A stretch of DNA of 12,707 nt from Candidatus Delongbacteria bacterium (GTDB lineage: Bacteria; Bacteroidota; Bacteroidia; Bacteroidales; ML635J-15): the NCBI GenBank assembly GCA_027858215.1, contig JAQIDD010000001.1, positions 1 through 12,707 of the forward strand. The letters are read 5' to 3'. Below are positions 1-6,577 of this stretch, in pieces. A model generated the notes under the pieces. That model searched no databases, was not told where the DNA came from, and saw only the letters and a list, made by a program, of their open reading frames with translations. How positions within the stretch are numbered: the stretch's first letter is position 1; every line of letters starts with the position of its first letter. Made by a program: the position numbers and the translations under genes.

Positions 1-329
1 CATTCAGCCTGCAGCCTGAGCAAATCTTCCGGATTATGCGAAAAATCAGCATCCATTTCACATATATAATCGTATCCCTCTTTGAGTGCATATTTGAATC
101 CGGCTATATATGCTGTTCCAAGCCCTTGCTTTCCCTTGCGTTCCATCAAATGCACCTCGGAAGCAAATTCTTGCTGCAATGTTTTTACCACATCAGCGGT
201 ACCGTCAGGAGATCCATCATCCACTACCAGCACATGAAAGGGAGTTGCCAATGAAAGTACTTTCCTGATAATGGCTTCAGTATTTTCCTTTTCATTATAA
301 GTAGGTATGATAACCAGGTTTTTACTCAC
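1..329 (-). CDS. Polyprenol monophosphomannose synthase (GT2), N-terminal part, cut by window edge
   Basis: Reading the minus strand from a GTG at 329 gives 109 residues that continue past base 1. They show the GT-A fold of family 2 glycosyltransferases: LVIIPTYNEKEN near residues 5-16, VVDDGSPDGTADVV near 35-48, GLGTAYIAGF near 69-78 and EMDADFSHNPEDL near 91-103, which holds the metal-binding DxD. The DADFSH form and the GKQGLGTA segment are typical of Dpm1-like enzymes, which move mannose from GDP-mannose to a polyprenyl phosphate at the inner face of the membrane. The GTG is chosen because an in-frame TAA lies four codons upstream and no ATG intervenes. No Shine-Dalgarno sequence is visible. 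Whether a C-terminal membrane domain follows cannot be seen. Another GT2 of the same subgroup is the main alternative. It is transcribed away from everything else in the window. Confidence 0.88.
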   Translation of the reverse strand, partial: MSKNLVIIPTYNEKENTEAIIRKVLSLATPFHVLVVDDGSPDGTADVVKTLQQEFASEVHLMERKGKQGLGTAYIAGFKYALKEGYDYICEMDADFSHNPEDLLRLQAE

Positions 330-474
330 GCTTTTATACTGTTATTTTGAGCGTGTAAATATATATATTATAAATCAAAAAAAAAATTCAGATACGTTTT
401 TTTGTTGTATTTAGGGCACACCCCCGCCGTTTCAGCCATTATATTAATAGAACTTGTCAAGAAAGTACAGCCTA
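330..474. other. AT-rich upstream region of the mannose synthase gene
   Basis: This spacer holds no open frame. It carries alternating TA steps at about 359-375, an A-run near 379-388 and a T-run near 401-407. On the minus strand there is a TATATTTA sequence about 25 bases before the GTG, a poor match to the Bacteroidota -7 box, with no well-spaced -33 element. It probably contains the promoter of the mannose synthase gene, but I cannot place it. Confidence 0.3.
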
Positions 475-493
475 TATTAGAAGGCCCCTTAAA
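475..493 (+). repeat. Partial, diverged copy of the 41-bp repeat
   Basis: Nineteen bases here (core TTAGAAGGCCCCTTAAA) are identical to the end and immediate flank of the full repeat at 900-940. The preceding 25-30 bases (AACTTGTCAAGAAAGTACAG...) are recognisably similar to the full copy but with several changes and a shorter length. The copy lies directly before the large palindrome at 495-703. Confidence 0.6.
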
Positions 494-494
494 A

Positions 495-703
495 ATGCAC
501 AAAATAACGGCGAGGTCGTTCTCCGGCTATTAGTGCCAGGCTTCTCTGCCCATGCCTGTTTGCAAGAAAAAGGAGCTTCCCGGTTGCAAATTTTCGATAC
601 AAACCTCAATTTGCAACCGGCAAAGCTTCGGTCGCTCTTTTATATCTTTGCACAGGCAAAAGGCATTTAAGCCCGGTAGCTAAACGCCTCCGCACTTGTG
701 CAT
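495..703. repeat. Large nested palindrome (possible MITE or structured RNA element)
   Basis: Several stems nest inside one another. The outer arms ATGCACAA (495-502) and TTGTGCAT (696-703) pair perfectly. TGCCTGT (553-559) pairs with ACAGGCA (652-658), followed after a small bulge by GCAA/TTGC. The inner arms at 580-592 and 608-620 (CCGGTTGCAAATT) pair perfectly over 13 bases around a 15-base loop. Segments between these, such as AGGCTT against AAGCCC, also pair loosely, so about 209 bases could fold into one long hairpin. No frame is open through it. I do not recognise the family. It resembles a non-autonomous mobile element or a repeated structured RNA more than a terminator, because no T-run follows. 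Confidence 0.7.
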
Positions 704-743
704 AATTTCTCACAATGAAAAAAACATGGATTGACAACCTAGC

Positions 744-878
744 TAGTGTCTGTCCATAAAGTAGTAATAGAACGCAGATGACACTTACTTTTTATGATAA
801 AATATGATTGTATCAGCGTAAATCATAATAATCTGTGTCATCAGCGTTCCTTTTATAAGACATTACAGACAAACACTA
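744..878. mobile_element. MITE-like element with imperfect terminal inverted repeats
   Basis: The left end TAGTGTCTGTC (744-754) matches the reverse complement of the right end (868-878) at 10 of 11 bases. Inside, AACGCAGATGACAC (771-784) pairs with GTGTCATCAGCGTT (835-848) with one mismatch, and further pairing continues between, so the element is close to one long hairpin. It has no coding capacity. The pentamer TAGCT occurs at 740-744 and again at 881-885 and could be a target duplication, though it does not abut the right end exactly. Similar 'ATCAGCG...TGTGTCATC' palindromes are, from memory, frequent interspersed repeats in environmental Bacteroidota; I cannot verify that here. Confidence 0.6.
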
Positions 879-899
879 AATAGCTTTGGCTATTCAGAA

Positions 900-940
900 A
901 AATTTGTTTCTTGAAAGAAAAGAATTATTAGAAGGCCCCT
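900..940 (+). repeat. 41-bp repeat, copy 1
   Basis: These 41 bases, beginning AAATTTGTTTCTTG and ending TTAGAAGGCCCCT, are identical to 8898-8938 in the same orientation. The identity stops sharply on both sides. The copy ends at the base where homology of the downstream frame to polysaccharide deacetylases begins, so it looks like the edge of an insertion or of a recombination event. No transposase is associated with it in this window. Confidence 0.85.
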
Positions 941-942
941 TA

Positions 943-1212
943 AATAATTCAGGCCGGCGTATTGAAGAAGAAACAGGAGAATTTCCCCTGACAATCTCAT
1001 ACCCGGTTGGCTCTTACGATAAACGGACAATAAAAGCTGCAAAAAAAGCCGGATATAAATATGGACTTGCTGTACATCAGCGGTTCTATAATCCAGATAA
1101 TGATGATTTGTTTGAAATTCCCCGCACTGAACTTTATAATGAAACATGGCTAAAAACCAAAATGAGAATTAATGGTAACCTGGAAAGAATAAAAAAATTA
1201 TGTGGCCGATGA
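943..1212 (+). pseudogene. Polysaccharide deacetylase, 5'-truncated C-terminal remnant
   Basis: About 89 codons match the C-terminal part of NodB-type polysaccharide deacetylases: RRIEEETG, then ISYPVGSYDKRTIKAAKKAG, a segment in the style of the family's YPxGxY...GY motif, and LFEIPRTEL near the end. The catalytic N-terminal portion, with the TFDDG metal-binding aspartates and the HxxxH motif, is absent from the window. The open frame runs upstream to a TTG at 886, but that part is encoded by the 41-bp repeat and its flank and has no deacetylase character. The remnant ends with TGA overlapping the next gene's ATG (ATGA at 1209-1212), so it was once translated together with the formyltransferase-like gene. 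Intact relatives remove N- or O-acetyl groups from polysaccharides; this fragment should be inactive. Confidence 0.75.
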
Positions 1213-2024
1213 ATAAACCAAACATAATATTATGGTGCGGACATCAAGCCAATCAAAAAGCACTCGCTAATAAATTACATGCTGCCATTGGTTTATCCGG
1301 GATTGTACTTGAAAATCCCCAAAGAGCAACTTCTTTTAATAAAATCACATTAACTCGAATTTATCAGCGCATCAGGTTCAATAAACTACATAAAACATGG
1401 TATGGGTTATTGAACAAGTACGAACGCAAATACCCTGCCTGGCCAGATGTCCCCATTCTAAATACCGGGAATATAAACAATGATGAAGTTCGGAGGTTTA
1501 GTGAACAATTGAAACCCGATGTCATCCTTGTTTCAGGAACACGGCTTGTGAAACAGAAAAATCTTAAAACATCTGTAAATATCGGTATCATGAATTTGCA
1601 CACCGGGTTGTCACCTTATGTGAAAGGAGGTCCGAATTGTACAAACTGGTGTTTTGCAACGGGAAATTATCATTTAATTGGTAATTCTGTAATGTGGATA
1701 GATGCCGGCATTGATTCAGGAAATCTGATAAAAACAGAAACAACAAATTTAAACGGAACGGAAACATTTTTTGAAGTGCATTATAAAGTGATGGAACACG
1801 CACATCAGATGTATATTGATAGTCTGAACAGAATTCTCAAAATCAATCATAAGGTAAATGCTGTAGATCAGAAATCATTTGCTAAGGGGAAGCTTTATAC
1901 CAACAAAATGTGGGATGGTTCAGCAAAACGGAAGTGTTTAAAAGGCTATAAAAAGTTTAAAAAGATGCCATATCACGAAATTGAAAAGAAAAAATCAAAT
2001 TTGTTCCTGGTAAATTCATCATGA
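1209..2024 (+). CDS. Formyltransferase-family protein (sugar or amino-acid N-formyltransferase-like)
   Basis: The protein has 271 residues from the ATG at 1209, preferred over the ATG at 1200 because it makes an ATGA overlap with the preceding stop. The formyltransferase core is clear: VILVSGTRLV near 105-114, NLHTGLSPY near 129-137, and WIDAGIDSGNLI near 163-174. These give the Asn129-His131-Asp169 triad equivalent to the catalytic Asn-His-Asp of methionyl-tRNA formyltransferase (Fmt). The family moves a formyl group from 10-formyl-tetrahydrofolate to an amine. The N-terminus (IILWCGHQANQKALANKLH) and the lack of a recognisable C-terminal tRNA-binding domain argue against Fmt. The neighbouring deacetylase remnant suggests a role in modifying surface amino sugars; the substrate is inference. 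The Lys-rich tail (residues 230-262) is unusual. With its operon partners broken, its present use is uncertain. Confidence 0.75.
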   Translation: MNKPNIILWCGHQANQKALANKLHAAIGLSGIVLENPQRATSFNKITLTRIYQRIRFNKLHKTWYGLLNKYERKYPAWPDVPILNTGNINNDEVRRFSEQLKPDVILVSGTRLVKQKNLKTSVNIGIMNLHTGLSPYVKGGPNCTNWCFATGNYHLIGNSVMWIDAGIDSGNLIKTETTNLNGTETFFEVHYKVMEHAHQMYIDSLNRILKINHKVNAVDQKSFAKGKLYTNKMWDGSAKRKCLKGYKKFKKMPYHEIEKKKSNLFLVNSS

Positions 2025-2050
2025 AAGGATTAATTTGCATCACAGCATAA
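2021..2050 (+). pseudogene. Possible 5' stub of a third operon gene (nine codons)
   Basis: An ATG at 2021 overlaps the formyltransferase stop as ATGA, and the frame MKGLICITA ends at TAA 2048-2050. The overlap is the same junction type seen between true genes elsewhere in this window. It suggests that a co-translated gene once followed and was cut after a few codons. A chance overlap is equally possible. The rest of the spacer to 2253 holds a weak hairpin (GACTGC 2055-2060 with GCAGTC 2072-2077, no T-run after it) and no other feature. Confidence 0.3.
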
Positions 2051-2253
2051 AAAAGACTGCTCTATGTATTGGCAGTCAATGTTCCCCAAACTCAACACAT
2101 CGCATTGGAGATTTGTGGCATTAAAAGATTTCTCCAAATCACATGTTATTTCCTTCTATTTTTGTAATTTCATGCCCTGAAAATTCTGGTGGCTAATTGT
2201 ATGTGTCGATACCGTTAACCCTTGTGAAACACACCCTGGTAAAATAACATTTT

Positions 2254-3540
2254 ATGCTGAATATCAATAAAATAAGAAAAAACACAGAGGAGATAATTCA
2301 ACGCTTGAAAATCAGGAATTTTGATGGCGAAAACATCATTAACGAATTGCTGAACATCGACAAACAACGTAAACAGGCACAAGCTGAAAATGATCGTTTG
2401 CTTGCCGGGCAAAACCAAATTTCCAAAACCATAGGCGAGCTTTTTAAAAGTGGTAATAAAGAAGAAGCCAACAAAGCCCGCGAAAAAACCGCTGAGCTAA
2501 AAAATAAAATACAGGAAAACACACACACAATAAAAGACCTTGAACACAAACAAACAGCCTTGTTGAGTGAAATTCCCAACATCCCCCATAAAACGGTTCC
2601 GCCGGGCAAATCTGATGAAGACAATGAAGAAATATCCCGCCACGGAGACATTACCCCCCCCCAAGTAATAAAACCCCATTGGGATATCATACGCGATTTG
2701 GATATCATTGATTTTGACCTCGGCAATAAAATTACGGGAGCTGGATTTCCTGTTTACAAAGGCAAAGCGGCAAAATTACAACGTGCCCTGATTAGTTTTT
2801 TCCTGGATGAAGGTGAAAAAGCAGAGTATCAGGAAGTCTTACCACCATTGCTCGTGAATGAAGCCAGCGGATTTGGGACAGGTCAATTGCCGGATAAAGA
2901 CGGCCAAATGTATCAAATTAAAGAAGACAATTATTTCCTGATACCAACTGCTGAAGTTCCGGTGACCAACATCTTCAGAAACACCATCTTAAAAGCAAAT
3001 CAACTGCCCGAAAAACGCATGGCATACACGCCTTGTTTCCGGCGTGAAGCCGGTTCATGGGGCTCGGATGTCCGCGGATTGAACAGGTTACATCAATTTG
3101 ATAAAGTTGAAATTGTCAGAATTGAACAACCTGATTTTTCTTATGATGCGCTTGAAGAAATGAAAACCCATGTGAGCAAATTGCTGGAAAAATTAAACCT
3201 CCCTTACAGAATAATGCGATTGTGTGGTGGAGACCTTGGCTTTACTTCCGCCCTTACGTTTGATTTTGAAGTCTATTCCGCAGGACAGGATAAGTGGCTC
3301 GAAGTAAGCTCGGTATCAAATTTTGAAGATTACCAGGCCAACCGGCTTAAACTACGCTACCGGGATCCTGAAACCAATAAACCACGTACAGCTCATACCC
3401 TCAATGGCAGCGCACTTGCCCTTCCCCGGATTATGGCTGCCATCATCGAAAACAATTTTACCGGCGATGCCATCGTTATCCCTCAGGTATTACATCATTA
3501 TACAGGTTTTAAAACCATTGATAAAATAAAAACGAACTGA
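2254..3540 (+). CDS. serS: Serine--tRNA ligase
   Basis: A 428-residue class II aminoacyl-tRNA synthetase that charges tRNA-Ser (and tRNA-Sec where present) with serine in the cytoplasm. Residues 30-105 form the long antiparallel coiled-coil arm that contacts the variable arm of the tRNA. The catalytic core contains ITGAGFPVY (160-168), EASGFGTGQLP (203-213), the TAE loop at 232-234, motif 2 from CFRREAGSWGSDVRG (261-275) to LHQFDKVE (279-286), and motif 3 LNGSALALPRIMAAIIENN (383-401) with the ATP-binding Arg392. Length and motifs fit Bacteroidota SerRS, and the gene appears intact. A run of nine C (2654-2662) codes for part of TPPQ (134-137). The ATG at 2254 gives the usual MLNIN-type N-terminus. 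The gene is followed two bases later by a lipoprotein gene, probably co-transcribed. Confidence 0.97.
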   Translation: MLNINKIRKNTEEIIQRLKIRNFDGENIINELLNIDKQRKQAQAENDRLLAGQNQISKTIGELFKSGNKEEANKAREKTAELKNKIQENTHTIKDLEHKQTALLSEIPNIPHKTVPPGKSDEDNEEISRHGDITPPQVIKPHWDIIRDLDIIDFDLGNKITGAGFPVYKGKAAKLQRALISFFLDEGEKAEYQEVLPPLLVNEASGFGTGQLPDKDGQMYQIKEDNYFLIPTAEVPVTNIFRNTILKANQLPEKRMAYTPCFRREAGSWGSDVRGLNRLHQFDKVEIVRIEQPDFSYDALEEMKTHVSKLLEKLNLPYRIMRLCGGDLGFTSALTFDFEVYSAGQDKWLEVSSVSNFEDYQANRLKLRYRDPETNKPRTAHTLNGSALALPRIMAAIIENNFTGDAIVIPQVLHHYTGFKTIDKIKTN

Positions 3541-3542
3541 TT

Positions 3543-4115
3543 ATGAAAACAACATTATCATTTGCAATGATTATCCTTCTTGTAAGTGTACTTTTTACAT
3601 CATGCCACAGTAAAAAGGAAAAAGAAGCCATGAATAAAATTGTTGGCCTGCTTCAACAAAACAAGGAAATAAATCAAACGCTCAACGGGCGTTTCTTTGA
3701 TTCGGTAAATGCTTACCACGATTCGCTGGCTCAAATGCATGAATTCTTTACGTCCAGGGAAATTGAAACATTCCCGGAATCACCAGAACTTCGGCAAGCA
3801 TTCCATCAGACATCCAATGCTGCAAAAATACTGGGACACTATAAAAGCAGGCACCTGGAAAAGTTCAACGAAAAAATTACGACATCCACCCAACAGCTGG
3901 AAGACCTGAAACACGATATCGATAACAATTTGCTTGAAGACAGCCTGATTGACAACTACCTTCAAAAAGAAGATTCGGCTGCTCAGTTGCTGCAAAAGCG
4001 CGCTCATGAACTCCTTGATTTTACAAGACAACAGCTTTCAGTATATAGTGAGAACAAAGATGAAGTCAATAATCTCAAAACATTAATAAAAGAAAAAGAC
4101 ACACCTGAAGAATGA
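3543..4115 (+). CDS. Small coiled-coil lipoprotein, function unknown
   Basis: A 190-residue protein with a lipoprotein signal: MKT start, hydrophobic core IILLVSVLF, and FTSC giving a lipidated Cys21. It should be exported and anchored in a membrane facing the periplasm or cell surface. The mature part is highly charged and predicted helical, with stretches such as FNEKITTSTQQLEDLKHDI and LLQKRAHELLDFTRQQL suited to coiled coils. I recognise no enzymatic motif. It starts two bases after serS and ends in an ATGA overlap with the TPR gene, so it is probably translated with the TPR protein and may act with it in the envelope. That partnership is inferred from position only. Confidence 0.8.
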   Translation: MKTTLSFAMIILLVSVLFTSCHSKKEKEAMNKIVGLLQQNKEINQTLNGRFFDSVNAYHDSLAQMHEFFTSREIETFPESPELRQAFHQTSNAAKILGHYKSRHLEKFNEKITTSTQQLEDLKHDIDNNLLEDSLIDNYLQKEDSAAQLLQKRAHELLDFTRQQLSVYSENKDEVNNLKTLIKEKDTPEE

Positions 4116-5992
4116 AATCATTTCCTGCCAAGACGATATACATTGCATTATGTCTATGTTGGGCATGCCTGACAGGAAATAGCCTTGAAGCTCAAAACAA
4201 AAGCCAACTGGCTTTTGAATACTATAGAAACAACGAATTTGATAAAGCGGCGACTTTATTTCATGAGCTGTATCAGCAACGAAAAAATCAACATTACCGG
4301 AATTACTATATCCAAAGCTTGGTGAAATCTGATGACCTTGTAACAGCAGAAGAGTTTGTACAAAAAGAATTAAGAAACAATCGACACGAGACTGAATTGC
4401 TTATTGAACAGGCTTACATCTGGGAAATGCAGGGCGATAAAGATAAAGCACAAAAAGCGTACGAACGTATTATTTCCAATAACACCTATACCACGCAATC
4501 AGTTGTAAACCTGGCTAACAATTTCATACGGAAACGCAAGTATGACCTTGCTGAACAAACATACCTTACCGGACAAAAAAACATAACTGGTGAAAATTTT
4601 TATTACCACCTCGCCAATCTATATTCCATACAGCGAAAATACGAAGAAATGACAGAAGCATACATGGATTTGTTGGCATCAAACCCCAGTTACATGGAAA
4701 GAATTCAAACCCGGCTTCAAAACCTTTCGGTCCATGATATTGACAAAAGTTTGAATTCAATTCTTGAAAAGGCATTGATTAAACGCGTCCAGAAGCATCC
4801 TGACAAATCTGTTTTCAGTGAAATGCTATCCTGGCAATACATTCAAACCGGCAAATATGAAGATGCTGTCAATCAGGCCATTGCCCTCGACAAACGTTAT
4901 AAGGAAAAAGGAAGACGCCTGTATGAACTTGGAAAGATTGCTGCCAATAACAACAAAACTGAAACTGCCCTCGATTGTTTCAATTACATTTACAAAAAGG
5001 GCCGTACTTCACCTTATTACTTCCCCGCAAGGCTTATTGAATTGTCAGAAAAGTACAAATCAATCACACAAAAAACCACCGCTGACACAACCCAACTGAA
5101 AGAACTTGAAAAACTGGTCATCTCCACCAGAGATGAAGCCCCCAGGAAACTGCAATATCCCCTCATAGAACTGTTGGCAAAAATTCAGGCTTATTCCCTG
5201 AACAAACCGGAAACAGCACTGCAGGAAATTGACTCATTGCTTACATATGGCTACCTTGAAAACAATGAAAAATACAATTTGCAATTGCTGCGTGGAGACA
5301 TATACCTGATTAACGATAATCCCTGGGAAGCCAGCCTTATTTATGCTAAAGTGGAACAACACAACAAGGAAAATCCAATCGGTGCTGAAGCCAAATTTAA
5401 AAAAGCGAAAATGGCATATTATACCGGCCAGTTTGAATGGGCTGTAGCTCAGCTTGATGTGTTAAAAGCTTCCACAAGTAAACTCATTGCCAACAACGCC
5501 ATGGAATTGAGTTTGTTTATCAAAGATAACACAGCAAATGATTCGCTTCAACCCGCTATGTCAGCATTTGCACGTGCCGACCTTTTGGAGTTCAAACACG
5601 ATTACAATGAAGCATTGATTGTACTTGACAGCATCATTGATAAATTTCCTTCAAACGAACTGGTTGATGATGTTCTGTTTAGAAAAGGACGTATCAAAGA
5701 AAAACAAGGGCTGTATGATGAAGCCGTTACTCTCTTTAGTAAAATCGTCAGTGGGTATGGCTATGGGATGCTTGCTGATAATGCCCTCATTGCCATGGCA
5801 AGAATTCAACACAATAAACTCAACGATGAAGAAGCAGCCTTGAAATCTTACAGTCAGCTTCTGATGAATTACAAAGGAAGTATTTTTACTTCAGAAGCCA
5901 GGGAATCGTTGCGAAAATTGAGGGGAGAAACCCCTAACGTGGACAGGCCACAAAAAAAGAATAACAAATCTCAAAATACAAATAACAAATAA
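4112..5992 (+). CDS. Exported tetratricopeptide-repeat protein
   Basis: A 626-residue protein with an N-terminal signal peptide (IYIALCLCWACLTGNSLEAQ, probable cleavage near residue 27) and TPR-like helices along most of its length. Clear units include AFEYYRNNEFDKAATLFHEL (about 34-53), IWEMQGDKDKAQKAYERI, NLANNFIRKRKYDLAEQTY, WQYIQTGKYEDAVNQAI and, near the C-terminus, RKGRIKEKQGLYDEAVTLF and IQHNKLNDEEAALKSYSQLL. TPRs mediate protein-protein contacts; the last repeats resemble those of outer-membrane assembly or trafficking scaffolds, but no specific partner can be named. Start and ATGA overlap tie it to the upstream lipoprotein. The last dozen codons (KKNNKSQNTNNK) lie in the low-complexity tract that begins the next element, so the native C-terminus was probably altered by that insertion. 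Confidence 0.85.
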   Translation: MKSFPAKTIYIALCLCWACLTGNSLEAQNKSQLAFEYYRNNEFDKAATLFHELYQQRKNQHYRNYYIQSLVKSDDLVTAEEFVQKELRNNRHETELLIEQAYIWEMQGDKDKAQKAYERIISNNTYTTQSVVNLANNFIRKRKYDLAEQTYLTGQKNITGENFYYHLANLYSIQRKYEEMTEAYMDLLASNPSYMERIQTRLQNLSVHDIDKSLNSILEKALIKRVQKHPDKSVFSEMLSWQYIQTGKYEDAVNQAIALDKRYKEKGRRLYELGKIAANNNKTETALDCFNYIYKKGRTSPYYFPARLIELSEKYKSITQKTTADTTQLKELEKLVISTRDEAPRKLQYPLIELLAKIQAYSLNKPETALQEIDSLLTYGYLENNEKYNLQLLRGDIYLINDNPWEASLIYAKVEQHNKENPIGAEAKFKKAKMAYYTGQFEWAVAQLDVLKASTSKLIANNAMELSLFIKDNTANDSLQPAMSAFARADLLEFKHDYNEALIVLDSIIDKFPSNELVDDVLFRKGRIKEKQGLYDEAVTLFSKIVSGYGYGMLADNALIAMARIQHNKLNDEEAALKSYSQLLMNYKGSIFTSEARESLRKLRGETPNVDRPQKKNNKSQNTNNK

Positions 5993-6006
5993 ATTTCAAT
6001 AAACAA
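5953..6006 (+). repeat. Low-complexity AAATAACAAAT tract, left edge of four-helix-bundle element
   Basis: This tract is built from variants of AAATAACAAAT and AAATTTCAATAAAC. It includes the stop of the TPR gene and runs up to the ATG of the four-helix-bundle gene. A tract of similar composition in the opposite orientation lies at 6532-6577. The pair looks like degenerate inverted ends of an inserted unit; exact boundaries cannot be fixed. Confidence 0.5.
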
Positions 6007-6366
6007 ATGACAAAATCAAAACCTGTTTATGATTTAGAAGAACGAACTTTTCAGTTTGCAAAGCGAGTAAGATTATATACAAAGAAACTTCCAAAGAATA
6101 TTGCAAACATTGAGGATAGCAAACAAGTTGTTAGAGCTTCTGGTTCTGTTGGTGCAAATTATATTGAGGCAAATGAATCTTTGAGTAAAAAAGATTTTCT
6201 TATACGAGTCAAAATTTGCAGGAAGGAGGCAAAAGAGAGCGCATTTTTTTTACGATTAATCCATGAAATAAATTCCCCTGAATTTGAAAAGGAAGGATTG
6301 AAATTACATGACGAAGCCATTCAATTAAAAAAAATATTTTCTTCAATTATTGAAAAATCAAAGTAG
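6007..6366 (+). CDS. Four-helix-bundle protein (23S rRNA intervening-sequence protein family, Avd-like)
   Basis: A 119-residue protein with family features from end to end: YDLEERTFQFAKRVRLYTK, the turn LPKNIANIEDSKQVVRASGS, VGANYIEANESLSKKDFL, and KICRKEAKESAFFLRLI. The family forms small helical bundles that assemble into pentamers. Members occur in intervening sequences of 23S rRNA genes, as the accessory protein Avd of diversity-generating retroelements, and very often as orphan chromosomal genes of unknown role. The Lys/Arg-rich surface suggests nucleic-acid binding. Here there is no rRNA gene or reverse transcriptase nearby. The gene is more AT-rich than its neighbours, starts 14 bases after the TPR stop, and is framed by low-complexity tracts, all of which suggest transfer. 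The start ATG is the only sensible one. Confidence 0.9.
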   Translation: MTKSKPVYDLEERTFQFAKRVRLYTKKLPKNIANIEDSKQVVRASGSVGANYIEANESLSKKDFLIRVKICRKEAKESAFFLRLIHEINSPEFEKEGLKLHDEAIQLKKIFSSIIEKSK

Positions 6367-6388
6367 TGTGTTTCGTATTTGAAATTTT

Positions 6389-6531
6389 GTGCAACTGACG
6401 AACGAAGCAATTGCAGAGGCAAAGCTTGCTTTGACTATGCCTTGCAAGGAGGAAGAAGACGAAGTCAAACAAGGTCAGAATCAAGTTTATTTGTACTCTG
6501 CCGAGCGTAGACAAAAGTATGTAAATGTCGC
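6389..6531 (+). other. Structured trailer behind the four-helix-bundle gene (candidate ncRNA or element end)
   Basis: GCAGAG (6413-6418) can pair with CTCTGC (6496-6501). Nested inside, CTTGCTTTGAC (6425-6435) pairs with GTCAAACAAG (6464-6473) with a single bulged C. Inside that, CCTTGCAAGG is a perfect 10-base palindrome at 6440-6449. The stretch is richer in GC than its surroundings. A GTG-started frame of 72 codons (6389-6607) covers it but ends in the low-complexity tract and shows no family motif, so I treat the segment as non-coding. Strand is given as that of the upstream gene; both strands could fold. Confidence 0.4.
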
Positions 6532-6577
6532 TATTGTTTATTATTTGCTTTTTGGAATTTGTTTTTTGGAATTTTTA
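6532..6577 (-). repeat. Low-complexity tract, right edge of four-helix-bundle element
   Basis: The tract TATTGTTTATTATTTGC...TTTGGAATTT is, on the minus strand, made of the same AAATAACAAAT/CAAATTCC units as the tract at 5953-6006. A shorter similar piece lies just after the gene stop (6370-6388). From here to 6652 the spacer shows only AT-rich sequence with a possible but weak TAAACTTTA promoter-like stretch before the next gene. Confidence 0.45.

Noticed and set aside
36..254. Plus-strand 72-codon frame at the left edge.
   Set aside because: It is the shadow of the minus-strand mannose synthase, whose motifs are unmistakable.
495..703. Integron attC site.
   Set aside because: The ends lack the RYYYAAC/GTTRRRY core pairs, and there is no integrase or cassette array in view.
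886..942. Native N-terminus (MAIQKNLFLERK) of the deacetylase-like frame.
   Set aside because: It is encoded by the 41-bp repeat and its flank, the same DNA found before truA, and has no family similarity.
890..1147. Minus-strand frame sharing RGLLIILFFQETN with a frame at 8780-9049.
   Set aside because: The shared peptide is just the 41-bp repeat read backwards; the rest of the two frames is unrelated, so it is not a gene family.
1200..1208. Upstream ATG (MWP) as start of the formyltransferase.
   Set aside because: It is possible, but the ATG at 1209 makes the ATGA overlap seen at other junctions here and gives a more natural N-terminus.
2055..2077. Terminator hairpin after the formyltransferase gene.
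   Set aside because: The stem is only six pairs and no T-run follows on either strand at the right place.
6007..6501. Diversity-generating retroelement, because the four-helix-bundle protein is Avd-like and a structured segment follows.
   Set aside because: There is no reverse transcriptase, no template/variable repeat pair and no variable target gene in the window.
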